A stretch of 34,403 nucleotides of DNA, taken from positions 1 through 34,403 of the forward strand of contig NBMI01000062.1 in assembly GCA_002085445.1 (NCBI GenBank), written 5' to 3'. The notes under the pieces are model-generated. The model did no database searches. It had not been told where the DNA came from and worked only from the letters and a program-made list of their open reading frames with translations. Positions 8,702-16,442 of the stretch are shown here, piece by piece. The translations under genes were made by a program, and so were the position numbers. Position 1 is the stretch's first letter, and the number at the start of each line of letters is the position of its first letter. This DNA comes from Candidatus Parabeggiatoa sp. nov. 2. GTDB taxonomy: Bacteria > Pseudomonadota > Gammaproteobacteria > Beggiatoales > Beggiatoaceae.

Positions 8702-9885
8702 AAAGGCCCGTGATTTTGTGCGTCGATGATGAGCATTTTATACTGACTGTCCTCAAACATCAACTTCAGTTTCAGTTTGAAAGCGACTGTCAAATTGAAA
8801 CGGCTGAAAGCGGTGAAGAGGCGTTGGAGCTGGTTGAACAATTACTGCAAAACAAGATTGAAATACCGTTAGTCATTTCCGATCAAATCATGCCAGGCAT
8901 CAAAGGGGATAAACTACTGACCAAAATTCATGCCATAGCACCCAACACGTTGAAAATCCTGTTAACCGGACAAGCGGATGCAGATGCGGTGGGAAATGCG
9001 GTTAACAACGGCAACCTTTATCGTTACATAACCAAACCTTGGGAACGTGCTGATCTCAATTTGACAGTCAAGCAAGCCCTTCACAGTTATTTTCAGGGCA
9101 AACAGTTGGCACAATTTTATGCCAATTTAGAAAAACAAGTTGCCGAGCGTACTCGTGAACTACATGAAAAAAATCAAGTCTTGGCTAAACTGAATCAGCA
9201 GAAAAATGAGTTCTTAGGGATTGCCGCGCATGATCTGAAAAATCCACTGTCAGCGATTAGCGGATACGCTGAAATGATTAAAATGGATTTCGATGAGATA
9301 CCACCAGAAGAAATGCTCGAAATCGTCGATAAGATATCCATCAGTTCGCGGCAAATGTTTGAGTTGGTAAAAAATCTCTTAGATGTTAACGTGATTGAAT
9401 CGGGGCAAATGAATTTGTCATTGAGTATTATCGACATTCTGCCTATTTTGCAAGAATTGGTCAAACATTACCGTGAAAGAGCCAAGGCAAAAAACATTCA
9501 ATTGCAGTTTCAATGTCTGGAAAAACAATACCATGCACTGGCCGATAAAAATTCAGTCCAGCAAGTGTTTGATAATCTTATATCGAATGCCGTCAAATAC
9601 TCACCACACGACAAGTCTATTTATGTTCATCTCAGCCAAGATGACAACTTTGTGCGCTGTGAAATACAAGACGAAGGACTAGGGCTAAGTGATGAAGACA
9701 AACAAAAGTTATTTGGTCAATTCACCCGCCTAACGCCTAAACCCACTGGAGGTGAACATTCGACCGGCTTAGGCTTATTCATCGTCAAAAAATTAATCGA
9801 ATCACAACAAGGCAAAGTTTGGTGCGAAAGTCAATTAGGCCAAGGTGCCACTTTTATTATCCAACTGCCAGTGGCAAAAATTTAG
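8698..9885 (+). CDS. Receiver-histidine kinase hybrid (intact paralogue)
   Basis: 395 residues. The N-terminal receiver has D10/D11, D62 (ISDQIMP), T90 and K113 (ITKPW). A coiled linker of about residues 130-172 follows. HisKA has H178 in AAHDLKNPLSA, and HATPase_c has the N-box FDNLISNAVKYSP, G1 DEGLGL, F-box LFGQFTRL and a complete G2 GEHSTGLGLFIV. With the receiver in front of the kinase core and no membrane segment, this is a cytoplasmic relay kinase that probably receives phosphate or a signal from another kinase, such as the large GAF kinase upstream. It overlaps the preceding receiver gene by 4 bases. It is the intact reference for the frameshifted copy at 893. A stretch of about 113 bases over the ATP-binding region is nearly identical between the two. 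Confidence 0.94.
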   Translation: MKRPVILCVDDEHFILTVLKHQLQFQFESDCQIETAESGEEALELVEQLLQNKIEIPLVISDQIMPGIKGDKLLTKIHAIAPNTLKILLTGQADADAVGNAVNNGNLYRYITKPWERADLNLTVKQALHSYFQGKQLAQFYANLEKQVAERTRELHEKNQVLAKLNQQKNEFLGIAAHDLKNPLSAISGYAEMIKMDFDEIPPEEMLEIVDKISISSRQMFELVKNLLDVNVIESGQMNLSLSIIDILPILQELVKHYRERAKAKNIQLQFQCLEKQYHALADKNSVQQVFDNLISNAVKYSPHDKSIYVHLSQDDNFVRCEIQDEGLGLSDEDKQKLFGQFTRLTPKPTGGEHSTGLGLFIVKKLIESQQGKVWCESQLGQGATFIIQLPVAKI

Positions 9886-9926
9886 GAAGGAGTCCAAGAT
9901 TTATCTTGGGAAGGAGTCCAAGATTT
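9885..9926. repeat. GGAGTCCAAG...CTTGGACTCC repeat family
   Basis: A copy of GGAAGGAGTCCAAGATTTAT, its hairpin arm CTTGG, and a second partial copy begin on the last base of the kinase stop codon. Other copies lie near 11467, 18065-18136 (two in tandem), 19060-19085, 29138-29165 and 29834-29862, with variants at 33955-34075 and inside the WD40 gene. Confidence 0.85.
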
Positions 9927-9929
9927 AGA

Positions 9930-10090
9930 TAGTGTCCCTCAACTGCCTTGGTGGAAAATTTTACCTATAACTCATTGATTTTAAGCTAAGCGCTTGCCTT
10001 AAAAAGACTCAGTGTGTAACTTTAATAAAATCAGTTATTTATAAAAAAACACGTTCATCTTGGACTCATCAAGGCAGTTAAAGGACACTA
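9930..10090. mobile_element. MITE-like element with 25-bp terminal inverted repeats
   Basis: The left end TAGTGTCCCTCAACTGCCTT (continuing GGTGG) is the inverted match of 10066-10090 (TCATCAAGGCAGTTAAAGGA, then CACTA), with about four mismatches in 25 positions. The 161-base element has no coding capacity and both ends are TA, consistent with the TA target duplication of the IS630/Tc1-mariner group. It lies between a plus-strand and a minus-strand gene. Confidence 0.65.
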
Positions 10091-10131
10091 CCATATCGGG
10101 AAATCGTCCAAAATGAACGAAACAACAATGG

Positions 10132-11385
10132 CTATTGTTTCGTGCTTAACCGACTTAGTTGGCCCACAAGGTAAAGTGGTAATGATAGAAACCTAAAATC
10201 TACACTGGAACCATCAGGAAGTTTGGTGGTGGTATCCATCTGGCTAGGTGGGGCCGAGTTGAAGCGCACGCCTAAATGTCGCTGTTTTTCCTTTAGAAAG
10301 AGGTGGAGAGATTTCATCTGGCCGGTTTTACCCGCTTTGACTTCTATCGGGATGATCTGTTGCCCATAGCTTATGACATAATCCAGTTCCGCAGATGAGG
10401 ATTTTTTTTCTCGTGCCCAGTAATAGAGGTTTGGTTCCTCGTAAGGCATTTGAGCATAGAGCAAATGCTGACCAATAAACTGTTCCGTGAGACTGCCATT
10501 ATTGACGAAATTCAGTTCATCAACTTCCATCAGGTTCAGGTAATTTAACCCAAGGCTGGTAGACACGAGGCCAATATCTAGGAATAACACCTTGAAAAAA
10601 CGATCATTTTGTTCAGCGCCCAGCGGTACGCCATTTGCAGACGTGTGATGTACTTTCCAAGCAACTCTCGCCAAACAAAGTTGAGTGATTGAGGCATATT
10701 TGCCAAAATCATCCCGATAAGTGGAAAGGATCGATTGCTTGACTTTTTCGCTCGTTTTAAACGTGTTGTCTTCAGCATAAGCCTTGATGGATTCAGGCAT
10801 CCCACCAGTGACAAAGTAGATTTTGACGATATCCATCAATTTCTCATGGATGGGCTTAGGTATTTCTTCAAAGATTTGGTAATGCGCTATAAAATCGGCT
10901 AAAGCTTTTTCACCGACAGCCAGCAGAAATTCAGCAAAAGTCATTGGCCCAAGATGAAGGTATTCAATACGACCCACCGGCATGGAAAAGCCTGCTTGGG
11001 AAAGGGTAAATTCCAGCAGGGAACCGGCGCAGAGGATATGAAGTTCTGGAAATTCTTCATAGAAATATCGCAGAGCCACGATAGCTTCCGCAGAGCCTTG
11101 AATTTCATCCAAAAAAAGCAAGGTGTGCCCGGGCTGAATCGTTTTACCTGTTTGTAGCGAAATAAGTTGAGTGATTTTGTGTGGATCGTGGGACTTGAAG
11201 AAACTGGCCAGTTCAGGATTGCGCTCAAAATTTAATTCTATCAAATCAAAGCCGCATTGTTCCGACAATAGTCGCACGAGCGTCGATTTGCCCACCTGTC
11301 TCGCACCCCGGATAACAATGGGTTTACGGTGTTTAACCTTAAGCCATTCCGTGAGATAGGAAAGCTGATGCCTATACATGTTCAT
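10132..11385 (-). CDS. AAA-family ATPase with DUF4143 nuclease-like C-terminus
   Basis: 417 residues, a typical length for this family. Walker A is GARQVGKS (27-34) and Walker B is LLFLDEIQG (D93, E94). The C-terminal third has the DUF4143 pattern ending AELDYVISYG...IPIEVKAGKTG, resembling the core of PD-(D/E)XK nucleases. The start codon is preceded by AAAGG at 5 bases; a second ATG two codons later is also possible. The gene stands alone on the minus strand, converging on the signalling cluster. These ATPases are widespread, highly duplicated accessory genes; a toxin-antitoxin or mobile-element role has been suggested, but the molecular function is not established. Confidence 0.9.
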   Translation of the reverse strand: MNMYRHQLSYLTEWLKVKHRKPIVIRGARQVGKSTLVRLLSEQCGFDLIELNFERNPELASFFKSHDPHKITQLISLQTGKTIQPGHTLLFLDEIQGSAEAIVALRYFYEEFPELHILCAGSLLEFTLSQAGFSMPVGRIEYLHLGPMTFAEFLLAVGEKALADFIAHYQIFEEIPKPIHEKLMDIVKIYFVTGGMPESIKAYAEDNTFKTSEKVKQSILSTYRDDFGKYASITQLCLARVAWKVHHTSANGVPLGAEQNDRFFKVLFLDIGLVSTSLGLNYLNLMEVDELNFVNNGSLTEQFIGQHLLYAQMPYEEPNLYYWAREKKSSSAELDYVISYGQQIIPIEVKAGKTGQMKSLHLFLKEKQRHLGVRFNSAPPSQMDTTTKLPDGSSVDFRFLSLPLYLVGQLSRLSTKQ

Positions 11386-11537
11386 ATAACCTTTAATTGG
11401 AAAAAATACTCGGTTAGTTTATCAAAGCGAGGTATAAAATAAAAGGTTAGTTTATAGTTATCACAAGGAAGGAGTCCAAGAACAAAGCCAAACTTTAAAT
11501 TCGTTAATCCGCGTAATGAATTGTACTACCTGATTTA

Positions 11538-11622
11538 GGGGCCATAAAATGTTACGTCGGCAAAAGTACAGCGAAGCGAAACTTTTGCCGACGTGAAAGG
11601 TTTCAAATTAAATTATGGCCCC
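11538..11622. repeat. GGGGCCATAA...TTATGGCCCC element with nested hairpin
   Basis: The outer arms (11538-11547 and 11613-11622) are perfect 10-base inverted repeats. Inside is a second perfect stem, ACGTCGGCAAAAGT / ACTTTTGCCGACGT. It is a long relative of the roughly 45-base GAGGGCCATAA elements found elsewhere in the window. Confidence 0.8.
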
Positions 11623-11634
11623 CAATTCAAATTC

Positions 11635-11726
11635 TTCAACACAGAGACACGGAGTTACACAGAGTTTCACAGAGAAATTCTTAGCAGCTTTATAACTCTG
11701 TGATACTCTGTGAACTCTGTGTTGAA
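11635..11726. repeat. Long imperfect palindrome (ACACAGAG family), copy 2
   Basis: Second copy of the element at 2171-2269, with the same left arm and a slightly shorter middle. It is again directly preceded by TTATGGCCCCCAATT. Confidence 0.85.
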
Positions 11727-11922
11727 AAATTGGTATATAACAAGTATATTCAATGTTTTTGAGAATAAATTCCTTATTATATACAATCGGCCTGTAGTTG
11801 ACGAGAAAAACAGCTTGCAATCGCTAAAGAAAGTCTGTATATTAACTTACTTGTCATTTCTAACAACGGGAGAAATCTTAAATAATTTCCATAACCAACG
11901 GTAATCAACAAAGGAAACGCCT

Positions 11923-13866
11923 ATGAAAACGCTAAGTTATCTCATCCTATTCACACTCTTATGCACTATTGGCATTTATGTCTGGCAAGGAGCCGTCGCC
12001 CAAACCAGCACTCCGCCCATCCTCCAAATTGATCCGGGTGGACATAAAGCATTAATTTTGGATGTCGCGTTCACGCCCGATGGCCGCTATTTAGTCTCGG
12101 CCGGACAAGACAAACTGATTCGCGTCTGGAATATAGAAACCGGCCAGACGGTAAGAACCTTACGCGGACAAATCGGTGCTGGGCATGAAGGCAAGATTTA
12201 TGCGATGGCCTTGTCCCCAGATGGGCGGTGGTTGGCGGCGGGGGGTATGTTTCATAAATCTAATCCAGTTGAAGGTTCAGTTATCCGCCTCTACAACTTT
12301 GCCAGCGGCCAGTTAGTCGCGTTGCTCAACGGGCATACCGATGTGGTGGCCGCTTTAGCCTTTTCTCCGGACAGTCGTTTCTTGGTATCTGGCGGTGGTG
12401 ATAAAAATGCCATCCTATGGGACATGGACTCCAAAGCTAAAGCTTTGGACTCCATATTATCCGGCCATACTGACTCCATCTACGCCGTCGCGTTCACCCC
12501 CGACTCCCAGCGCGTCGTAACCGGCAGTGATGACCACACCCTACGTTTGTGGCAAGTCTCCGATGGCAAACGGCTGGCTACGTTAACCGGCCATACCGAT
12601 AAGGTGCGGTCAGTGGCTATCTCACCCCAAGACGGCACTATCGCGTCGGGGAGTTGGGACTACACCATTCGTCTCTGGGATGGACAAACGGGCCGCTTTC
12701 TCAAAACCTTAACCAATCAAGGCACCAAAGTCGGTAGCCTGTCCTTTAGTCCCGATGGGCGGTATTTGGTATCAGGAGTGAGCAAAGGCAAAGAATGCCA
12801 CGTCTGGTCAATCCCCGACGGCCAAGAAATCGTCACCTATCGTGGGCATGATAATATTGTTATTGCGACGGCCGTCAGTGCCGATGGACAGTGGGTAGCT
12901 ACCGGCGGGGGCGCTAATCAAGAAATTCACCTATGGTCACTGCGCGACGGTCATCTCAAGCAACGATTCCGCGGCGTGGGTGCGAGTACTTGGGCGGTGG
13001 CCTTTTCGGCGGATGGGCGGGAATTGGCTTGGGGGAATACTTGGACACAATCTAGTCCAACCAATCGTAGGCCGCTAGAATACCGCTTTGCTCTTCCCAA
13101 AGCTGAAGCTTTGGACTCCAGAGCCGCTTTGGACTCCAGAGCGGCTTTGGACTCCAGAGCGGCTTTGGACTCCAGAGCTTTGGTGCCGCGTCGACTGACT
13201 GAGGGAGGGCGTGGTTTTATTCGTGCTCAAGATGGGCTTGGTGATTGGACACTACGCACTCGGCGAAGTGGCAATTATGGTTATCAAGCCATCCTCGACA
13301 TTCGCCTTCACAATCGCACTAAAGCCAGTATTGAACGGGGCCGCACCGATGGTTATGCTCACCTTTCTTATACCTTCACGCCCAACGGCCAACGCATTAT
13401 CAGTGGTGGCGTTCATGGTGTCCTCACCGCCTACAACCGCGAGGGCGACAAACTCGGTAATTATGTCGGTCATACTGGCACTGTTTGGACGGTGGCGGTA
13501 TCGCCGGATGGGCGGTTATTGGTTTCGGGTAGTGCTGACCAAACGGTGCGCTTATGGGATGTGGACAGTCGGGAGAATTTATTGACCCTGTTTCATGGCA
13601 ACAATGGCGAATGGGTGGCGTGGACACCAACTGGGCATTACACGGCTTCCTCGCAGGGCGATAACATGGTTGGTTGGCAAATCAATCGTGGGGTGGACAA
13701 GGCTGCGGATTATGTTAAAGCCGCGCAATTGGCTAAACAACTGAACCGCCCTGATATTGTGGCCGACACTGTGCGTCTGGGTAGTGCCAATCAAGCCCTT
13801 GAGAAGGCAGGACTCACGGACTTTAGTCTTGAACAATTGATTGGGGAATCCCTAACAACGGATTAA
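11923..13866 (+). CDS. Exported WD40 repeat protein
   Basis: 647 residues. A signal peptide (about 1-27, ending VAQ) suggests export to the periplasm. Seven or eight WD40 blades follow, with recurring GH...V..VAFSPDG..LVSG..D..IRLWD motifs, and a last clear blade near residue 515 (TVWTVAVSPDGRLLVSGSAD). The C-terminal WTPTGHYTASSQGDNMVGW region with its helical tail is typical of WD40 proteins in repeat-rich bacteria. It is probably a protein-interaction scaffold; the partner is unknown. AAGGA precedes the ATG at 8 bases. Two coding-sequence oddities: a copy of the genome's palindromic GGACTCC repeat encodes MDSKAKALDS inside a blade (12425-12454), and four 18-base units encode RAALDS repeats in a linker (13108-13179). 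Confidence 0.9.
   Translation: MKTLSYLILFTLLCTIGIYVWQGAVAQTSTPPILQIDPGGHKALILDVAFTPDGRYLVSAGQDKLIRVWNIETGQTVRTLRGQIGAGHEGKIYAMALSPDGRWLAAGGMFHKSNPVEGSVIRLYNFASGQLVALLNGHTDVVAALAFSPDSRFLVSGGGDKNAILWDMDSKAKALDSILSGHTDSIYAVAFTPDSQRVVTGSDDHTLRLWQVSDGKRLATLTGHTDKVRSVAISPQDGTIASGSWDYTIRLWDGQTGRFLKTLTNQGTKVGSLSFSPDGRYLVSGVSKGKECHVWSIPDGQEIVTYRGHDNIVIATAVSADGQWVATGGGANQEIHLWSLRDGHLKQRFRGVGASTWAVAFSADGRELAWGNTWTQSSPTNRRPLEYRFALPKAEALDSRAALDSRAALDSRAALDSRALVPRRLTEGGRGFIRAQDGLGDWTLRTRRSGNYGYQAILDIRLHNRTKASIERGRTDGYAHLSYTFTPNGQRIISGGVHGVLTAYNREGDKLGNYVGHTGTVWTVAVSPDGRLLVSGSADQTVRLWDVDSRENLLTLFHGNNGEWVAWTPTGHYTASSQGDNMVGWQINRGVDKAADYVKAAQLAKQLNRPDIVADTVRLGSANQALEKAGLTDFSLEQLIGESLTTD
12425..12454. repeat. 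Intergenic-type palindrome embedded in the WD40 gene
   Basis: TGGACTCCAAAGCT and AGCTTTGGACTCCA flank AA and pair with one mismatch per arm. The sequence matches the CCAAAGCTTTAGC and GGAGTCC repeats that otherwise lie between genes. Here the reading frame is kept and the insertion adds DSKAKALDS between a WD core and the next GH motif. Confidence 0.75.
13108..13179 (+). repeat. Four 18-bp tandem units inside the WD40 gene
   Basis: GCTTTGGACTCCAGAGCG is repeated four times with changes only in the last base. It encodes (ALDSRA)4 in a linker between blades. The core GCTTTGGACTCC is the same as in the intergenic repeat family. Confidence 0.92.
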
Positions 13867-14057
13867 ATGGTTTAGCCCGCGTAGGTTGGCTTGAGTTTTG
13901 CGTAACCCAACGAAACCAGATTTGAAAACATCCAAACTTTCGAGCTTCGCTCTAAATCTTATGGCCCTCAAATAACGACAAGGATTGTATATAAGCAGGG
14001 ATATCTTCAATCTAATTCGTTTATCCGCGTAATTAGTTGTACTCAATTAGCGCAACA

Positions 14058-14105
14058 GAGGGCCATAACTTATTTTGAAAACTTCCAAATGAGTTTATGG
14101 CCCCC
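14058..14105. repeat. GAGGGCCATAA palindromic element
   Basis: GAGGGCCATAA at the left and TTATGGCCCC at the right bound about 48 bases. Other members: 14277-14324, 15757-15804, 15908-15954 (right arm decayed), 18953-19001, 34138-34182 and the long form 11538-11622. Confidence 0.88.
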
Positions 14106-14276
14106 AACGACAACAAGGATTGCATATAAGCAGGGATATCTTCAATCTAATTCGTTTATCCGCGTAATTAGTTGTACTCAATTCGTTTATCCGCGTAATT
14201 AGTTGTACTTAATCGCGTAATGAGTTGTACTCAATTCGATTATCCGCGTAATTAGTTGTACTCAATTAGCGCGACA

Positions 14277-14324
14277 GAGGGCCATAACTTATTTTGAAAA
14301 CTTCCAAATGAGTTTATGGCCCTC
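14277..14324. repeat. GAGGGCCATAA palindromic element
   Basis: Arms GAGGGCCATAA and TTATGGCCCTC are perfect inverted repeats. The interior is identical or nearly so to the copy at 14058. Confidence 0.88.
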
Positions 14325-14638
14325 AACTAACTACAAGGATTGCATATAAGCAGGGATTTGGTAAGCCACTAACTACAAGGATTGCATATAAGCAGGGATT
14401 TGGTAAGCCCCAACGGGGCGACATTAATAAAGCCTGTGTATCTACCAGGTAAATTCGTTTATCCGCGTAAGGTAAATTCGTTTATCCGCGTAATTAGTTG
14501 TACTCTGAGCAATAACAACTCAATTCGTTTAGGCTTACTACAAAGTCTTGAGGCGATAAATCGCCTACTACAAACGCAAACATTCTAATAAAAGAAGAGT
14601 GATTTTCTCTATTTTGAGATAAAATGTTAATTAAATAA

Positions 14639-15244
14639 ATGGAAAATAATCAGATCCAAAAATTTCTAAAGCTTGTTGATGAACTGGAAAATCAATCTGA
14701 TATTGAGCTATTATTAGCAGATGATTTGATAAAACAAGCAAAATATTTAGCGGGAATTAATAAAATAGAATTGATGGGTGGAGACTATCCGACGATAGAA
14801 GATTTTCTTAATGTGGATATTGAAGCAAAGCGGGGCATTAAAGGATCAGTCTTAAAAGTTAGTAAATATATTCCTAACTCCAAAAAGCTCATTATTATGA
14901 ATAACCCGTATTTTAAAAAAGAATTCGTCCATCAATTCCTGAAACAATACCCATTAAATATAGAAGAAACCCCTGACTTTTTAATATTAGATTATTTATT
15001 CAAGGAAATTAACAAAATATCCGAAAAAGACACTTATTTACTCATCAGTGGTACACCCAGTAATAAGTTTTTTAATAAGATAAAGGAAGAAAACAAGGCG
15101 ATAATAAACGAACTCAACTGTTGGGACATTATGATTTATAGAGGAAAATTACCTTCTTTCTACAAAGATACCGAGTTTTATAGGACTAATGGCAAATCAA
15201 TTAAAGGAAACATGAAGATAAATCTCCTCAAAAAAACTCAATAG
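14639..15244 (+). CDS. Hypothetical protein, function not recognised
   Basis: 201 residues, rich in Lys, Ile and Asn, with no signal peptide or membrane segment. The N-terminal 50 residues look helical. The middle has alternating hydrophobic segments (KKLIIMN, PDFLILDYLF, DTYLLISG), as in an alpha/beta fold, but I see no diagnostic catalytic motif. The ATG follows an AT-rich leader without a strong ribosome-binding site. Coding is supported by its length and by being followed after 25 bases by the YbjN-like gene, which suggests a two-gene unit. The pair is flanked on both sides by repeat-only DNA. Confidence 0.65.
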   Translation: MENNQIQKFLKLVDELENQSDIELLLADDLIKQAKYLAGINKIELMGGDYPTIEDFLNVDIEAKRGIKGSVLKVSKYIPNSKKLIIMNNPYFKKEFVHQFLKQYPLNIEETPDFLILDYLFKEINKISEKDTYLLISGTPSNKFFNKIKEENKAIINELNCWDIMIYRGKLPSFYKDTEFYRTNGKSIKGNMKINLLKKTQ

Positions 15245-15269
15245 ACATCCATTTAGAGGCCACAACAAT

Positions 15270-15689
15270 ATGAACAACTCGTTGATTAACGAAGAAAAAG
15301 TCACCCCAGAAACAATAGGGGCACTTTTTGACAATGCGCTTATAAAAGCAACGGTTGATGAAGAGGGTGATATACAAGTCACAACCGATATGGGTACCGT
15401 ATTTTTCGTTACCTTACTTCAAAACAAGAAAATGCTCAAATATTTGAGTTTTTTCAGCTTTAAAGACAAACTCTCACCAGAAAAGAAATTGTCTTTTCTA
15501 AATGAGTTAAACTCTGGTGTCATCTTCTCACGTTTTTCTATGCCAAAAGAGAATGTTCTGTTATCAGAATATTTTCTCTCTTATGAAGAAGGTATTCCCT
15601 CATATCAAGTGGTCAAAAGTTTTAGATTGTTCGAGCGAGTGACAATGGGCGCTATCAAGCGATTTGATACCTCTAATCTGATTGAGTAA
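15270..15689 (+). CDS. YbjN-domain-like protein
   Basis: 139 residues. The order of segments fits the YbjN/type-III-chaperone-like fold: an N-terminal helix (TPETIGALFDNALIKATVDEE), strands around VFFVTLLQNKKMLKYLSFFSF, a helix (SPEKKLSFLNELNSG), a strand FSMPKENVLLSEYFLSYEEG, and a last helix (VVKSFRLFERVTMGAIKRF). The phrase combining V/L-L-x-E-Y-F with a final F-x-R/E...GAI is typical of YbjN proteins. These are small cytoplasmic proteins of uncertain, possibly chaperone or regulatory, function. GAGG lies 11 bases before the ATG. It is probably co-transcribed with the preceding unknown gene. Confidence 0.6.
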   Translation: MNNSLINEEKVTPETIGALFDNALIKATVDEEGDIQVTTDMGTVFFVTLLQNKKMLKYLSFFSFKDKLSPEKKLSFLNELNSGVIFSRFSMPKENVLLSEYFLSYEEGIPSYQVVKSFRLFERVTMGAIKRFDTSNLIE

Positions 15690-16442
15690 CAATGAAATAG
15701 CCCAAGGACTCTTTGGGTTTGTTCCGTTTTAAGGATTTCTTTAATGAAGCGCGACAGAGGGCCATAACTTATTTTGAAAACTTCCAAATTAGTTTATGGC
15801 CCCCAACGACAACAAGGATTGCATTAAAGCCACGGATTTTTTTAATAACTACAAGGATTGTGTATAAGCAGGGATTTTTGTAAGGATTTAGTTAATGAAG
15901 CGCGACAGAGGGCCATAACTTATTTTTAAAACATTCAAATTAAATTATGGACATCAACGACAACAAGGATTGCATATAAGCAGGGATTTTTTTAATAACT
16001 ACAAGGATTGTATATAAGCAGGGATATCTTCAATCTAATTCGTTTATCCGCGTAATTAGTTGTACTTAATTCGTTTATCCGCGTAATGAGTTGTACTCAA
16101 TTCGATTATCCGCGTAATGAGTTGTACTTAATCGCGTAATAAGTTGTACTCAATTCGATTATCCGCGTAATGAGTTGTACTTAATCGCGTAATGAGTTGT
16201 ACTCAATTCGTTAATCCGCGTAATTAGTTGTACTTAATCCGCGTAATGAGTTGTACTCAATTCGATTATCCGCGTAATTAGTTGTACTTAATCCGCGTAA
16301 TGAGTTGTACTCAATTCGTTTATCCGCGTAATTAGTTGTACTTAATCGCGTAATGAGTTGTACTTAATCGCGTAATGAGTTGTACTATAACTTAATTCGC
16401 ATTGATAACCACTTTGTACCAAACCCAAAATCGGAGGACATT
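15690..16442. other. Composite repeats leading into a tandem array
   Basis: No gene seen. GAGGGCCATAA elements lie at 15757-15804 and 15908-15954, each followed by ACAAGGATTG motifs, and then the GTTGTACT array at 16037-16386. The last 56 bases, after the array, are unique and contain the ribosome-binding site of the TPR-OmpA gene. Confidence 0.8.
16037..16386. repeat. Iteron-like tandem array, 13 GTTGTAC units
   Basis: Two unit types alternate: a 31-base unit (AATTCGTTTATCCGCGTAAT followed by TAGTTGTACTC) and a 22-base unit (TTAATCGCGTAATGAGTTGT, then AC). I count 13 copies of GTTGTAC. Variation is mostly TTAG versus TGAG before TTGTAC, and full versus short spacer. The array ends 56 bases before the start codon of the TPR-OmpA gene. 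Confidence 0.9.

Larger units (their letters stand above)
11386..11922. other. Intergenic region with two large palindromes
   Basis: No convincing gene. It contains a partial GGAGTCCAAG copy (11467-11481), one CCGCGTAAT-type unit near 11500, the nested palindrome at 11538-11622 and the ACACAGAG palindrome at 11635-11726. The remaining 200 bases are AT-rich and run into the WD40 gene leader, where AAGGA precedes the start codon. A 64-codon frame at 11710-11904 has no recognisable features and I do not call it. Confidence 0.7.
13867..14638. other. Composite repeat region
   Basis: No gene seen. Three element types recur in a set order: the GAGGGCCATAA palindrome (14058-14105 and 14277-14324), the ACAAGGATTGCATATAAGCA motif (near 13978, 14110, 14334 and 14380), and GCGTAATTAGTTGTACT units (14018-14056, 14152-14272, 14453-14503). 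The block of about 140 bases starting near 13975 is repeated near 14104. A GCCCCAACGGGGC hairpin lies near 14406 and a GGCGATAAATCGCC hairpin near 14552. The final 60 bases are AT-rich and form the leader of the next gene. Confidence 0.8.

Noticed and set aside
11710..11904. 64-codon frame ahead of the WD40 gene
   Set aside because: Starts inside the ACACAGAG palindrome, no ribosome-binding site, no recognisable composition or domain.
16037..16386. CRISPR array
   Set aside because: The conserved parts are not separated by unique spacers; the whole unit is repeated with two lengths, and no cas genes are present.
16380..16442. Upstream TTG start for the TPR-OmpA gene
   Set aside because: It lies in the repeat array; ATG 16443 has GGAGGA and gives a proper signal peptide.
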